Below, piece after piece: positions 38,001-50,200 of a DNA stretch of 64,000 bases (the stretch's first letter is position 1; the number at the start of each line of letters is the position of its first letter). A program made the translations under genes and the position numbers. The notes under the pieces are model-generated. The model was not told the origin of the DNA, did not search any database, and saw only the letters and a list, made by a program, of their open reading frames with translations. The stretch covers positions 992,001 to 1,056,000 of the forward strand of contig RCTD01000020.1 in the NCBI GenBank assembly GCA_014898415.1, in the 5' to 3' direction. Origin of the DNA: Stromatinia cepivora. Its lineage: Eukaryota > Ascomycota > Leotiomycetes > Helotiales > Sclerotiniaceae.

Positions 38001-39301
38001 AAATAATAGATCTAAAATATATTTAATAAATAAATTAAGGGTTTTTCAATTTATAAAAATAAATAGATAAATAAAGTTGTTATGATTATCTTTGTTTTGA
38101 ATAATTGTTCTATTCATTTCGATATAATCTTATATATTAAAGGCTTTAATAAACTATTTAAATTCTTCTGTAATATAAATATCAATCATTCGATTAATAG
38201 AATCTATATAATAAATAAATTTCTTATTGAATATTATATTTCGAATAACAATAATTCTATGAAGTTGAAATATTTATATATAATAGATCAATATATTTAG
38301 AATATAATTTACTAAATATCTAATATATATTCAAGGATTAGTTTTATACTATTTTCTATTAATTTTAGTTTTTTTATTTTTATTTAGAAAGTAAATTCAA
38401 TATTTATATTTATAGATTTTGTTTTAATTGAAATAAAGATTATCAAATATTTTCTTTATAAATAAAGAATTATTTTTACAAAAATAATTATAGAATTATA
38501 TATTGAATATTTTATTAAATGATTTAAAGGATTTGATTCCCAAAGGATTTATATTATATAAATAAATAATAATTTGTATTGTTTTCATTTATAATTTATT
38601 CAATAAATCTATTGTAATCTATATTTTTATTTGTTTTATAATTATTTCTTGTCCTATATATTTTGATTTTCTATTAGATTTATATATATAAAACAGGGAT
38701 AGTTCGAATTCGATGCTTTTTTATTTGATTTATTTTTCAAATAATATTACTCTTATAATTCCAATAATAGATATATCATTATTTTATTTAATTATTATAA
38801 TCCCTATATTATATTTATAATAAATCCAAAATACAAAGTTTTGAATAATTACAAATACTTTATTATATATTTTATAATAGATTAAATATAAAAAGATTTT
38901 GTTATAATATATTTCTTTGATCAATAAGAATTATAATATATTATTATATCCTTTATCGAAATCAAAAAGATCTCATTGGATTTTGTAGAAAAATCGAAAT
39001 AACTAATAATCATTTAGAATACAAAAAATGATTTGTTTTGTATAAATACAAATGCAATAGATATAATTGAAATGAATGATATCTTTTATTTTGATATTTT
39101 GTATTACAAATATTAAATATTCCATTTTTTTTTTTAAAAATATTTGGAGTATTTATGTTATATTTTATTTATATATTTTTTTAAGAAAAATAGATTATAA
39201 AAATAATGAAATACTTTATTTATTTTTCTGTTCATTACCAAACACACCATAAAAGAGTCACCCCCAGGGATAAATAAAAGAATATTCGAATAAATAGAAA
39301 G

Positions 39302-39830
39302 TATAAGAATTTCTAATAAGTTTATTAAATCACTTAATAATATTAACCGAACCGATGGTTATATGATCACGTGATATATTAATAATATAATTTAATATTA
39401 TTAAATTTTATTATTATACAAAATCTCGATCATATATCATATTAGAATGATTTATAATGGAATAGAATGTGATGGAAGCGTATAGAACTTTCTTATTTCT
39501 AAGGTTAAATATTATTGGTTACTATTTCATTTCATTATATAAAATGATTCTATAAGATTCGATTTAAATAGATCTTATTTATAATCATAGAATATTATAG
39601 AATTTCATAGAATCCTATCAAATATTATAAATAAGAAGATTTTCTTCAAAGAATTCTTCTGAAAAACAAGCAAAATAAATTCAATATTCAATACACTCAT
39701 ATTTTGACTTCAACCATTATATATTCGATTACCCTTTTAAGCTATATAACTAAGTCTTCCACAATAATAATAGTGAATAATATTATTATTGTATCATTCA
39801 TTATTATTAACCAATCAACCTCCTCCAAGA
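39302..39830 (+). mobile_element. 529-bp repeat family, copy 2
   Basis: It is uninterrupted, from TATAAGAATTTC to CTCCTCCAAGA and exactly 529 bp, with TSD GAAAG at 39297-39301 and 39831-39835. It interrupts the protease/integrase part of Copia-3. It retains GATCACGTGATA near 39366. Confidence 0.9.
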
Positions 39831-40920
39831 GAAAGTAATTTGTATTTTAAAAATATAAGATTTTTAATATAAATATATTAAATAATTATTATATTATTTG
39901 TATAATCTCTTTTATAAAGAATACAGTTATATTCTGAGAATTATAAATCGATTTTTTTCAATCGAATCTTTAAGATAATATTGATATAAAAATCAGGAAT
40001 GAATATTATATTGTTTAAGATTAGATTATTATTAAAATAATCTTCTTTTTTGATGATCCCTTTGATAATATAAATTCTATATTTTAGGATTTGAAAACTG
40101 AAAATGCTTATTTCTATAAAATTATTAGGATTGAATAATCGATATTGATGATTATTTAATAAAGATATATTATTTACAATATATATAACACTACAATTAT
40201 CGAGCAAAATGTTATTGAATAAATAATATATTCTTATTATTATAGAATATACCTTTGATTGATTATATCAAGTATTCAAGATAACAATGTTGATTAAAAA
40301 TCCTAAAGGATCAATAGAACTTTTCATTTATTTCTTTTTGATTCAATTAAGATAAAATTATTTTTATAAATATGATTTTATTTGATCCCTAATTATTTAT
40401 AGTTCGTTTTCGTTGAATACTCTTTGAAGCAATGAATTAATCTTTTTGATAAGCATTAATTTTATAGTTTTATAATTATGAACAATATAATTATAATTAA
40501 TTCTATTGTTTTATTTAGATTTGGTTTTATAAGGATATTTCTAGATCTTTTTGATTCTTTAATTACTTTTAGAATTAATACTTTTTTTATTCTTTTTAAA
40601 TTTTTTATTATTTTAAAAAGAAATAAATATAAAATATATTTCTTTTTTAATTTTTAGGGAAATAGAATTTTGAAAGATTAATTCTTTAAAAATGTTTTCG
40701 AATTGTTTGAATAAAAGGTTGGGTAATCCAAATTGATTGTTTATTTTGATTTATATGATTATAGTATTTGCTTAAATTGAGAATATTTTAATATTAATAA
40801 TTTGTAGAAAAGTATTAATAATGATTTTATTTTATATTTCAATAATCTTGTATACGAAAGTTTTGATATAGGTTATAATTCAATTTTTATATTATTTGAT
40901 AGAGTTGGTTTTATTGAGTA

Positions 40921-42746
40921 AGTCTAATACCCCACTTTCGGGCCACCCCCTCTTTTGGGCCACCTTAAAAAACCACCCTATTTTAAGCAATCTCCCTCAT
41001 TAAATCTTTAATAATTCAACAACCATTCAATTAATCGATCTGAAATTTGAATATATTATTATTTATAATATAACGAATACTTATACTGAAGATGATATTA
41101 TTATAGTCCTTGATGCAATTGTAAATAAGCTAATTATATGTCGGACCAACTCGGAATATAATATTCTCTATATTATATTTCAAAATCGAATAGATAATTA
41201 TCTATCTCATAAAAATGATACACAAAATATATAAAAGATAGCTCTGGTTCAAAAGAAAGCATTAATAGATTGAATATTAATACAAAAATCATTAGGTATT
41301 AATTCTATTCATTAATAAATAAAGGAAATAAATAAAAGCCTTCTTAAAGTGAAAGAAGATAATTCTTCATTTGGAAAACGATGGATACAGAATTTTTTGA
41401 AAAGGAACTTTGAAATTAAAACCAAAAGATAATATCGAATCGATTCTGTATATATTTCAGATACTATTAATGAAATTATTGGCAAATAATTTGAAAAGCT
41501 CAATTTGCCTTCAATTAAATATATTAAACCCGAAAACCAATAGAATATGGATAAAACTAATATTATAGAAAATCAGGGTTTAAATAATTTAATAATAGGA
41601 AATTCAGAATATCGTTTTATTGAAAAAAAAGAATTTGATTTAAGAATTTGGATATCTTTTATTAAATATATTTCAACAATAGGATAGACATTCAAATCAT
41701 TTATTATTTTCAAAGAAAAATACATACAATAACAATGGTTTCTTACAGATTTTATTTTATATAAAGAATAAAAGTTCATTATCGCAAATAATGGATAAAC
41801 AATAAATACTATAAGATTTGAATAATTGAAAACAATCTTTATTCCTTAAATTATTCTTTCCCGATCTAAAAAAGTTAAACTATTTATATTAAATGATTAT
41901 AAAAATTATAAAATCATTAAATTTATATTTGAATACTTCAAAAACAATATCCATCTTCTATTTCTATTACTATATACATCATATATACCATAATCATTAG
42001 ATTTATCAATATTTTTATCTCTTAAAAATACTTATAAATATTATCTCAACAAATTGGGTTCTTTATTAGATTCTTCAATAGTTAAGAAACATAGTTTTTT
42101 ATCTATTGTCAGAAAACTAAAATAAAGAGTTTGATAATTTATAATATCAAATCTGAATGGAAAGCTTCTAATTTATAACCTCAAAACTACACTAAATCTT
42201 TTATGAATTGTTTATTACTTAAGAATAATAATAACAAAATTCTAAATCAAAATCCTATTTTAAATAATGATCTTCAGTATCAATAAAATATAGAATCATC
42301 TTTTATTCTATAAAAAACCCTTCAAAAAATATCGGATCTTCGAAAATATATATATACAATAACTCAAAAAAAAAACTAATCTTTTAATTCATTAATTACT
42401 ATTTCATAAAATCACAAAAGATTTTGATATTAAAGATTATAAACTTATATAATCAAAATATCTAATAAAACAATTAAAATATAAATTAGAATAAATTATA
42501 CCTAAAAAAAGATAAATAATAAAAACTAATCTGAAATCGAGATTTATAGGAATTAAAGCTATTCGGGGAACATAAATTGAGATTAATGATCATAAAATTG
42601 AAGAAAATGATTTTAATAATGATTATGAAATAGATACTATAAGGGATTTTATTGAAATAGAATAATTATTAAAGTTTAAAATTTATATAATGATATTTTC
42701 GAGGTGGCCCAAAAGAGGGGGTGGCCCGAAAGTGGGGTATTAGACT
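40921..42746 (+). mobile_element. Fot1/pogo-type DNA transposon (RIP-inactivated)
   Basis: The 1,826-bp element has 45-bp perfect terminal inverted repeats (outer AGTCTAATACCCCAC, inner GGGCCACCT) and TA on both sides. The damaged plus-strand transposase fits the CENP-B/pogo DDE domain. It reads FIIFKEKYIQ near 41700, NNGWTINTIRFEWLK-like sequence near 41785 (W and L codons partly lost), then FILNDYKNYK near 41890 where the second aspartate region is expected, and SLDLSIFLSLKNTYK near 42000 (equivalent of QPLDVGVFSPLK). Size and TA target match Fot1-like elements. It inserted into Copia-3. Confidence 0.9.
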
Positions 42747-43542
42747 TAAGATTTGTATTAAAATAAATTGATATTTTCATAAAATTATAAATTTAATAAT
42801 AATTATTGTAGATATGAATTTTCTTTTGAATGTATTGATGATTATTTTGAATGGAAGAATTATAATACTTTAATTGAGAATTGATAATTTTATAAGGTAT
42901 ATTTAATCAATTAATGATTCGATTCATTTATAAATATTACAAAAGACTTTGTGATTCTATATATATTTTTATTATCGATATTGATATTTCAATTGAAGAA
43001 AAGCAAATTTGAAAAAGATTTTTTAGAAACTGATTAGAAATAAAGTAATGGATTTATTAGAAATAGATCCTGATATATTATTATTAGAATCTTTTATTTT
43101 TATATCTTTATTTATATCTTTTTTGAATTGAATTGTGATAAAATATTCCAAGAATTCCTTTTGATATTGAATTTGTTTCTTTTAATTATATTTGATTGAA
43201 AATCAATCGATTTGAATTTAGATAGGTTTATTTGTTAAATCAAAATTTGAAGTAGATATAATTAATATAAAAACAAATAGATTGTTTTCTGAATTGATTG
43301 AATTCTAGATTTTTTGAATTTGATATTTATTTTTCAAATATAGATATTATTTCGATTATTGAGTATAGATTATAAGAAAAAGATTGTTTTGATTTTTTAT
43401 TATATTGAATGAAAGTAATTAGATTGATATAAATATTGAATTATAAATAAAATAGAAATAATATTTTAAGAATGATTTTTTAAATATTTAATAATCATTG
43501 GATAAAAAATTGTAGAGATTTAAGAGTTATTAAGTTTATAAT

Positions 43543-43852
43543 TATTATAGAATAATATAATTATAGAGTATTTTTAAAGATTGAAGAATAAATAATATAT
43601 ATAATTAATAAAATAAAAGAATTGAATAATTTGTTTTTAATTATATAAATCAAAAGCTATATATATAAAACAAATAAATAATTATTTAACTAATATATAT
43701 TTCACTTAGATTAGATCTTTGTTTATTAATATATCAAGATTATTTTATCAATCGAAAAGATTGATAAAGATTAGAAGATTCTTTATTCCGATTGGAAAGT
43801 ATATTCTTTGATTCTTTATAGGATACAGGGGATCGCAGGGCTTTCCGTGATA
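43543..43852 (-). mobile_element. Copia-3 LTR, RIP-damaged, right outer LTR
   Basis: It is a reverse-complement copy of the 23365-23673 LTR. Here the right side is well preserved (GGATACAGGGGATCGCAGGG, then CTTTCCGTGATA) and the left side is AT-shifted, the mirror image of the copy at 27829-28138. No own TSD. It is probably the 5' LTR of the minus-strand Copia-3. Confidence 0.75.
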
Positions 43853-46020
43853 TTAAAGTATTGATATTATAATAAAGATTTTTTTTAAATTATGAAAAGT
43901 ATTTTGAATCTTTTTTATTTATTTGAATTTCAATATAATCTTTTCCTTTTTAATATCTTATAATGGATTTATTAGATTATAAATAATTTATAAATAAATT
44001 ATGATAGATTATTAATAAAAGTTCGTAAAATCTAAAAAGATCTGAATTTTGTAGAGAGATATTAATATTGATTATTCAATAATAATTTAAATTTTGTTTA
44101 ATTCTATAATAATATTTTTCTTTGGTATAATAAAACCTAAGAATTCTATTTTATATATATAGAATATATATTTCTTTAATTTGATATAAAGCTTATATTC
44201 AAATAATCTAATGAAAACTTTATAGATATTAATAATACAGATTTCTTTATTTTTAAAATAAATAAGAATATTATTTAAGTACATAATACAAATATTATTT
44301 ACAAAATCGGCGAATATTTGATTGATATATATTTAAAAGATAATAAAGGTATTGATAAGATTGAAAAATATAATTAAATATTCGAATTGTTTATAATAAA
44401 TATAGAATACTATCTTTCATTTATTGTCTTTTTATATATATATTCGATAATATATATTTTTAAAATTGAATTTTATAAAGAAGATTCTTAATTTTAAATA
44501 ATCTAATGATTTATTAATTAAAAATAAAAAGATATAATCGTTTTTTGTAATCCAATTAAAACTATAATAATCAATATATAACTGATAATTATCATTTTTC
44601 TTTGGGATAAATATAATCGGGACTTCAATAGAGTTAATCGAATAATAAAACCAATCTTTTTTTTAATATTTTTCGAAATGTTTTTATAGAATTATTAATT
44701 CCTTTTTCAAAAGAATATATATTGAATTTCAAAAGGAAATAGATCTGAATTCAAAATTAATATAATATTCTATTGAATAATAATTGAAAAATATATTATT
44801 TTTTTTTCGAAGAAGATTTATTTATAATCTTTTTATTCAAAAGATATTTATAAAAATAATAATATAAGAATATTCCTAATATTTAATAATAATCTAATAA
44901 TTGATTGGATTTCAAATAATAAAATATAGATTTTGATCCCGGTTTTCATTTTTTTGTATAATTCCTTGATCATTAATATTTCCAAATCTTATAATATAGA
45001 TCTAAAATGGAAAAAAATTGATTATCAATTAATATTCAGATTTACTGTTTAAAGCTAAAATAGTCTTAGAATAATATAGATTTTAGATAAATCCAAAATA
45101 ATAGTGATAAATTAATGAATATAAATCCCTTTTCTTTATATTTATTTATTATTTTGATAACAAATCGATAATCATTATAGAAAGATATATTAATTCTATT
45201 GATAAATATTAATAAATTACTTTTATTAGGATTAAGAATCCAATTCTATTCGATATATTTATTTTGTTGAATAATATTAATTTGTATTCCGGAATCGATA
45301 AAATAATATATCTTTATTGAAGTATTACCAATCTTGAAAATTGCTTCGATAATTAGAATAGTATATCTCTTTTATTGAAGATTTAAAATTATCAAAACAA
45401 TTAAAATTACTATTGAATCCTAATATTTCCTCAATTATCTTTTTGCAAAAAATATATAAAACAATTATAAATAGAATAATCGATTTTATATTATCAATAA
45501 ATATATGAATTGATATATTCTTTTGAATAATAATTCAATTATTAACAATAATAATATTGTAATTTCTATTTTCGATAATCTTTTTTCGAAATTCCTTCAT
45601 TTTTTTTTCTATTAAAAACGATTTGAAATATTAAAATTATAATTATATATTAATAATCGATAATGAATTATTTTGTTATTAAGATTATTTGTTTTGAAAA
45701 GGATTGAAAAAATAATTTGATTATATAAAGAGATTAATCTATTTTCGATTATAAGATATATCAAAGAGATTTGTTATACAATATATTTTATCCATATTCT
45801 TCAAATAATATATTTGTTTAATTAATTCATTTCTATTTTCGGGTTATTAAAATAATTCCAAAATTCCTTTTACAATATAAGAAAATAGATTTACTAAAAA
45901 ATATTCTTTTCGAATATTCTTCATTTTAAATTCAATTTCTTCCTTCAAATTATCGAAATATATTATAAAATTCTTTATATTTTATATAGATTAATATTTA
46001 ATATAAATTATTTATTATAT
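43853..46020 (-). mobile_element. Ty3/Gypsy retrotransposon fragment (RIP-inactivated)
   Basis: The minus strand reads as a ruined Gypsy polyprotein. A gag-like run lies near 45900-45450. The aspartic protease core FIDSGIQINIIQQ is near 45300. Reverse transcriptase follows near 44800-44090 with YLNNILIYF in place of the YLDDILIYS catalytic box, then KLKKYIFYIYKIEFLGFI. The connection segment FLDFTNFY is near 44030-43990. The fragment ends abruptly at the Copia-3 LTR just after KKIFIIISIL (the family motif before RNase H). I could not find the RNase H and integrase parts on the far side. Confidence 0.8.
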
Positions 46021-46312
46021 TGTAAGAAAGTTGGGATATCAAGGCCTAACACATAGCTAGTTCGTAGTCATATAATCACATAACTCTTTGTAGTTAGATA
46101 TAAGAAAGGACTCTGCTCCCCTTTCCTTGAAGGAAATCAATCATTTTTCTACTAATCTTTTTGTACCCCATTTCTACACAACCCAAATCATTATCTAAAC
46201 CTACTAGTTTTACTATTTGAAGCTTCTACAATATAATCTGATCAATTCCAATTCCCATTTCCCCTTGCAGCGTACTATCGGGACGCATGTATCTCGACCT
46301 ACCTCTTTCACA
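46021..46312. mobile_element. Undamaged LTR, TGTAAG family (292 bp)
   Basis: It starts TGTAAGAAAGTTGGG and ends CTCTTTCACA. It is flanked by a 4-bp ATAT duplication, which is weak evidence in AT-rich DNA. Its composition is normal. A damaged copy of identical length in the same orientation lies at 62240-62531. The orientation of the parent element is not determined. Confidence 0.75.
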
Positions 46313-47257
46313 ATATAATTAAATATTATCGATTATTTTTATCTAATATTATATTATATATATATTTTCTGAATTCTTTTCATAATATATTAAAATCCAC
46401 TACTTCATTTTCATATCAATATCAAACCGCAAAAAATTGTTTTTGAAAGTATTAGAAAATAATATCTATTATCATTCCGAAATATAAATTCAATTTGAAA
46501 AAAGAAATCTTTTACTTTTATAATAATAGAATCTTTATAAAATGAAAGTTTTCGAAATTTCGGAAATCTTTTTTAAAAAATTAAAATAGAATTAAATACT
46601 ATCTTTTTATTATTAATAATCATTATTAACAAACTAATTACTTTTTCTTATATAAAATAAATAAAAGTTTCTTCGATTTATTATTGATTTTTCAATCTAA
46701 AGATTTCAAATTCTTCTTATATATTTTCAAATTTTTATACTAATTCTATTTCAAATTATATAATAAATTAACAATTCGATATCAATACTTCATTTTCATT
46801 ATTATTCAAAATCCTTAATACATTTTCCTTTTGATTCTAAAAAACATTTGAATTGATTAAGAAATCTAAAACACTTTTTATTCCTATTATAATTATTCGA
46901 AAAGATATCGGTAATAATTAATTAACAAATTACTTTTAAAAATAAAATAAAAAGAATTATAAAGATTATAAATCATAAAGAATTAATTAATTTTAAAATA
47001 ATAATAAAAATTTTCTTTATTCTTTTTCTATTTAAAAGAATCTTTTTTTTAAATCCAATAAAAAACAATATTGGAATAATAATAAATTATCGATTATATA
47101 TTAAAATTTAATAAATATAGAGATTTTACAGAATTTTCTAATTGAACAATAATATATCACTAATTATATATTTGTCTCTAATAATAAAACCACTTCGTTA
47201 TAGAGTTTCCTAGCTTTATTAGCAATATCCTTCTAGCAACCGTAATATAATCAAATA
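46313..47257. other. AT-rich decayed DNA, unassigned
   Basis: Stop-filled sequence between an undamaged LTR and the Copia-2 5' LTR. No motif identified. Confidence 0.35.
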
Positions 47258-50200
47258 TGTCGGAATATGAATCACGTGCATGGTAAGGATGGTAAGGATG
47301 GTAAGGATCATATACCCATTAATGCTCGTATTAATGCCTCGGTATGCACCATTATATAGTTCTTCACCCTTTATAAATTCTAGTTCTCTAAGCAAATCAA
47401 AATATATTAATAATCAAAGAGTTCTATATATTTGTTGATAAACTTTACTTCTCTATATATAGTTATTTCGATACTGATTAGTTTTTGTTATAATGATATT
47501 ACAAATCAGATATTGGAAATTGATACAAAGAGTTATGAATTTTAAATCTATTTTGATTTTGATTTTGATTTTATAATGGAATAAAGGTATTTTATTATAA
47601 AATGAAGCATTTTTAGATCAAAAAATAAATCTTTAATTATTGAATAATTTAAAACAATCGAAGGATCAAGAATAGCAATTATCTAATAGCGAATTTGAAG
47701 TTTACTTTTTGATTCAATTATTTTGTATTCATTATATATTTACCAAACAATATAGGGTATATATCTGAAGAAAATCTGAAAGCAATTTCAAATTTTTCGC
47801 TATATCTATTTTCTTACGAAAAATTATCTTATTATTCATTTTATACGAATTACCAATTATATACGAAATTAATCAATTCGATTTGATTCATTTCATTATT
47901 TTAATCGTTCTGTTTATTTCAATCAAATCCGTTTTGATCAAATTCGATCATTTTGATCAAATTTGGTCAATTTGGTCAATTTTGGTCGATTCGATCAATC
48001 AATCCCAACTTCGAAATACTCCAGGATCTAATAATATTGTATATAATACAAATATAACTTTATCAAAATATACGTTTCATATATTACAAATCTATATTCA
48101 GATTTTTTTTAAAAATCATTTTAAAAACCTTGTAATAATCAATTTCGATATAATCCGAAAATATATAACAATCATTATTATAATAATTATGATAGATATA
48201 TTCAAATATTCTTTTACAATCCTTTACTCTGAAAGAATCCGAATCCTATTATTATTAATATCAATTATTTTATATATATCAAAAGTGAAAAATATAATGA
48301 ATAAATAAAGAAATGAAAATATAATTAATTTATATTTATAAAGGAAAACCTTTAGGAAATTATCGATTTTTACAAATTCAAATTGAAATTCTATATAATA
48401 TATAATTATATCGATAAAGATCTATAGAATAATTATTATAATAATTTTATAAACTTCAAAATTGAGTATTTCGAATTCATCAATTCAAAGATTATATTTA
48501 GATTATATATTGAATTAAAAACAGATAGCTTGTTTATTAAGAAAACGATATAATGTATAAAATTGATAATCAATGAAGTTTTAATCGAAATGTTTTATAT
48601 TCTATATATATTATAATCGAATGATCAAATTTGAGAAACAATAAGAGATCGATATTTCCAATTCCGATTAAAAACTATTCTAAATCAAATCAAGATATTT
48701 GATAATAATATATATCTGAATATCATCCTTAAAGATTTAATATCTTTATTTAATTTTCAAAAAAAAGAATAATTTGTATAAATGAATATAAGGTAATTAT
48801 CTTCAATATAATATAAAAGAATTTAATTATTATAATTGAATAAAAAATCAGGATCTTATATATTCAAAAAACTTTTATATAACGAATATCAAAATCCAGG
48901 ATAGAAATAATATTCAATATTATTAAAACCATTGTATAATAATAATATATTATCTAAAAATAAAAAACTATTGAATAGAAAGAAATCTATTGATAATAAA
49001 GGATTATTAAATAAATCATCTAATAATAAGAAACCTTCAAACAATAATAAATACTTTGAATATAATTATAAAATAAATAATATAGATCAAAATGATATTT
49101 ATAAATATCTTTATAGAAATAATAAAGAAGAAAAAGATTTATTTAATAATAAAGAAAACAATAATTTAGGAAATTATAAAAATAAATTATTCGATTATAT
49201 ATAAAATAATAATATCGATTATAATTTCAAAAACTTTAAGAAACTTTATAATAATATTAATAAATATATTAACCAAAACAATAATTTCGATTACAAATAT
49301 ACTATCTTTCTCAATTATTATAAAAGAATCAATATTTATTCAAATCTTTATACAAAAACATTTTCTATAATACCAAAAAAAAAGATTGTTATATTTTATT
49401 ATTCGAATCTTAATTATATTTCAAATATAATGAACAATATCTATAAAATGATGAAAACATTCTTTGAAAAAAAAGAATATCAATATAGATCCATAAAAAA
49501 ATAGGATTATATAATCTTCAAAATAACTATTATATAGAACTCTAAAAAATCAATATCAGAATACTTGAATATTATGATCACCAAACTTCATCATCTTCAA
49601 AAAGATTTATCAAAAGAATTTCAAATAATTATATATATTTAAAGAAAAATCTTCAATATATATAATTATATATCAATATATAATCAAATATATTATCGAT
49701 CTTTAAAATCTGTAATTAGATTTATTAAAGATTTACAAAATTCTATTTCTATATACAAAAAATTATATCCAAACGAAAACAAAACATTTTATATAGATCG
49801 AATATATAATTAAAAGAATCTTAAATATAATTATAAATATAAATCCAATTAATAATTTCTTATTCAATTAAAAAAATTTAAAAGATATTTTATTTATAAA
49901 AAAGAAAATTATTGATTAAATAAATATATAGAAAGTAAACGAATTAAATCGAAATATAAATATAAAGAACTATTCAAAAACAATAATAAGGATTTCGGAT
50001 TATATTTCGAATAATATATTATCGAATATAAAAAAACTTTATTAAATATTAATACTAATAAAGAATTCATAATATATGTTCAAAGTAATTGAAAAAAGAA
50101 AAAAAAGATAATAATTCAAAATATATTTGGATTTTATTCTATAGATTGATTAATAAAAAGAAAATTATAATAAATCTATTTAACAAAACAATAATATATA

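Larger units (their letters stand above)
35035..43542 (-). mobile_element. Copia-3 pol and gag remains, minus strand, with nested insertions
   Basis: Reading the minus strand from right to left, a protease-like start MLDNCSVIYIVNN lies at about 40207. It is followed by a pre-integrase segment (NNIIFIPDFYINII), then the 529-bp repeat (39302-39830). Reverse transcriptase C-terminal words appear near 36340-36600 (ALYNL, DSLII, ENIKWFLNI), and RNase H words near 35860-35905 (IWKAFKQN, IIEIELFE). These fit a Copia-type gag-pol different from Copia-1 and Copia-2. Gag probably lies in 42747-43542 beyond the Fot1 element, but I could not confirm it. All frames carry stops. Copia-1 copy 2 appears inserted near its 3' end. 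Confidence 0.72.

Noticed and set aside
48932..49204. 90-codon Asn/Lys-rich frame
   Set aside because: It is part of the mutated Copia-2 gag region, not an independent gene. The composition reflects AT shift.
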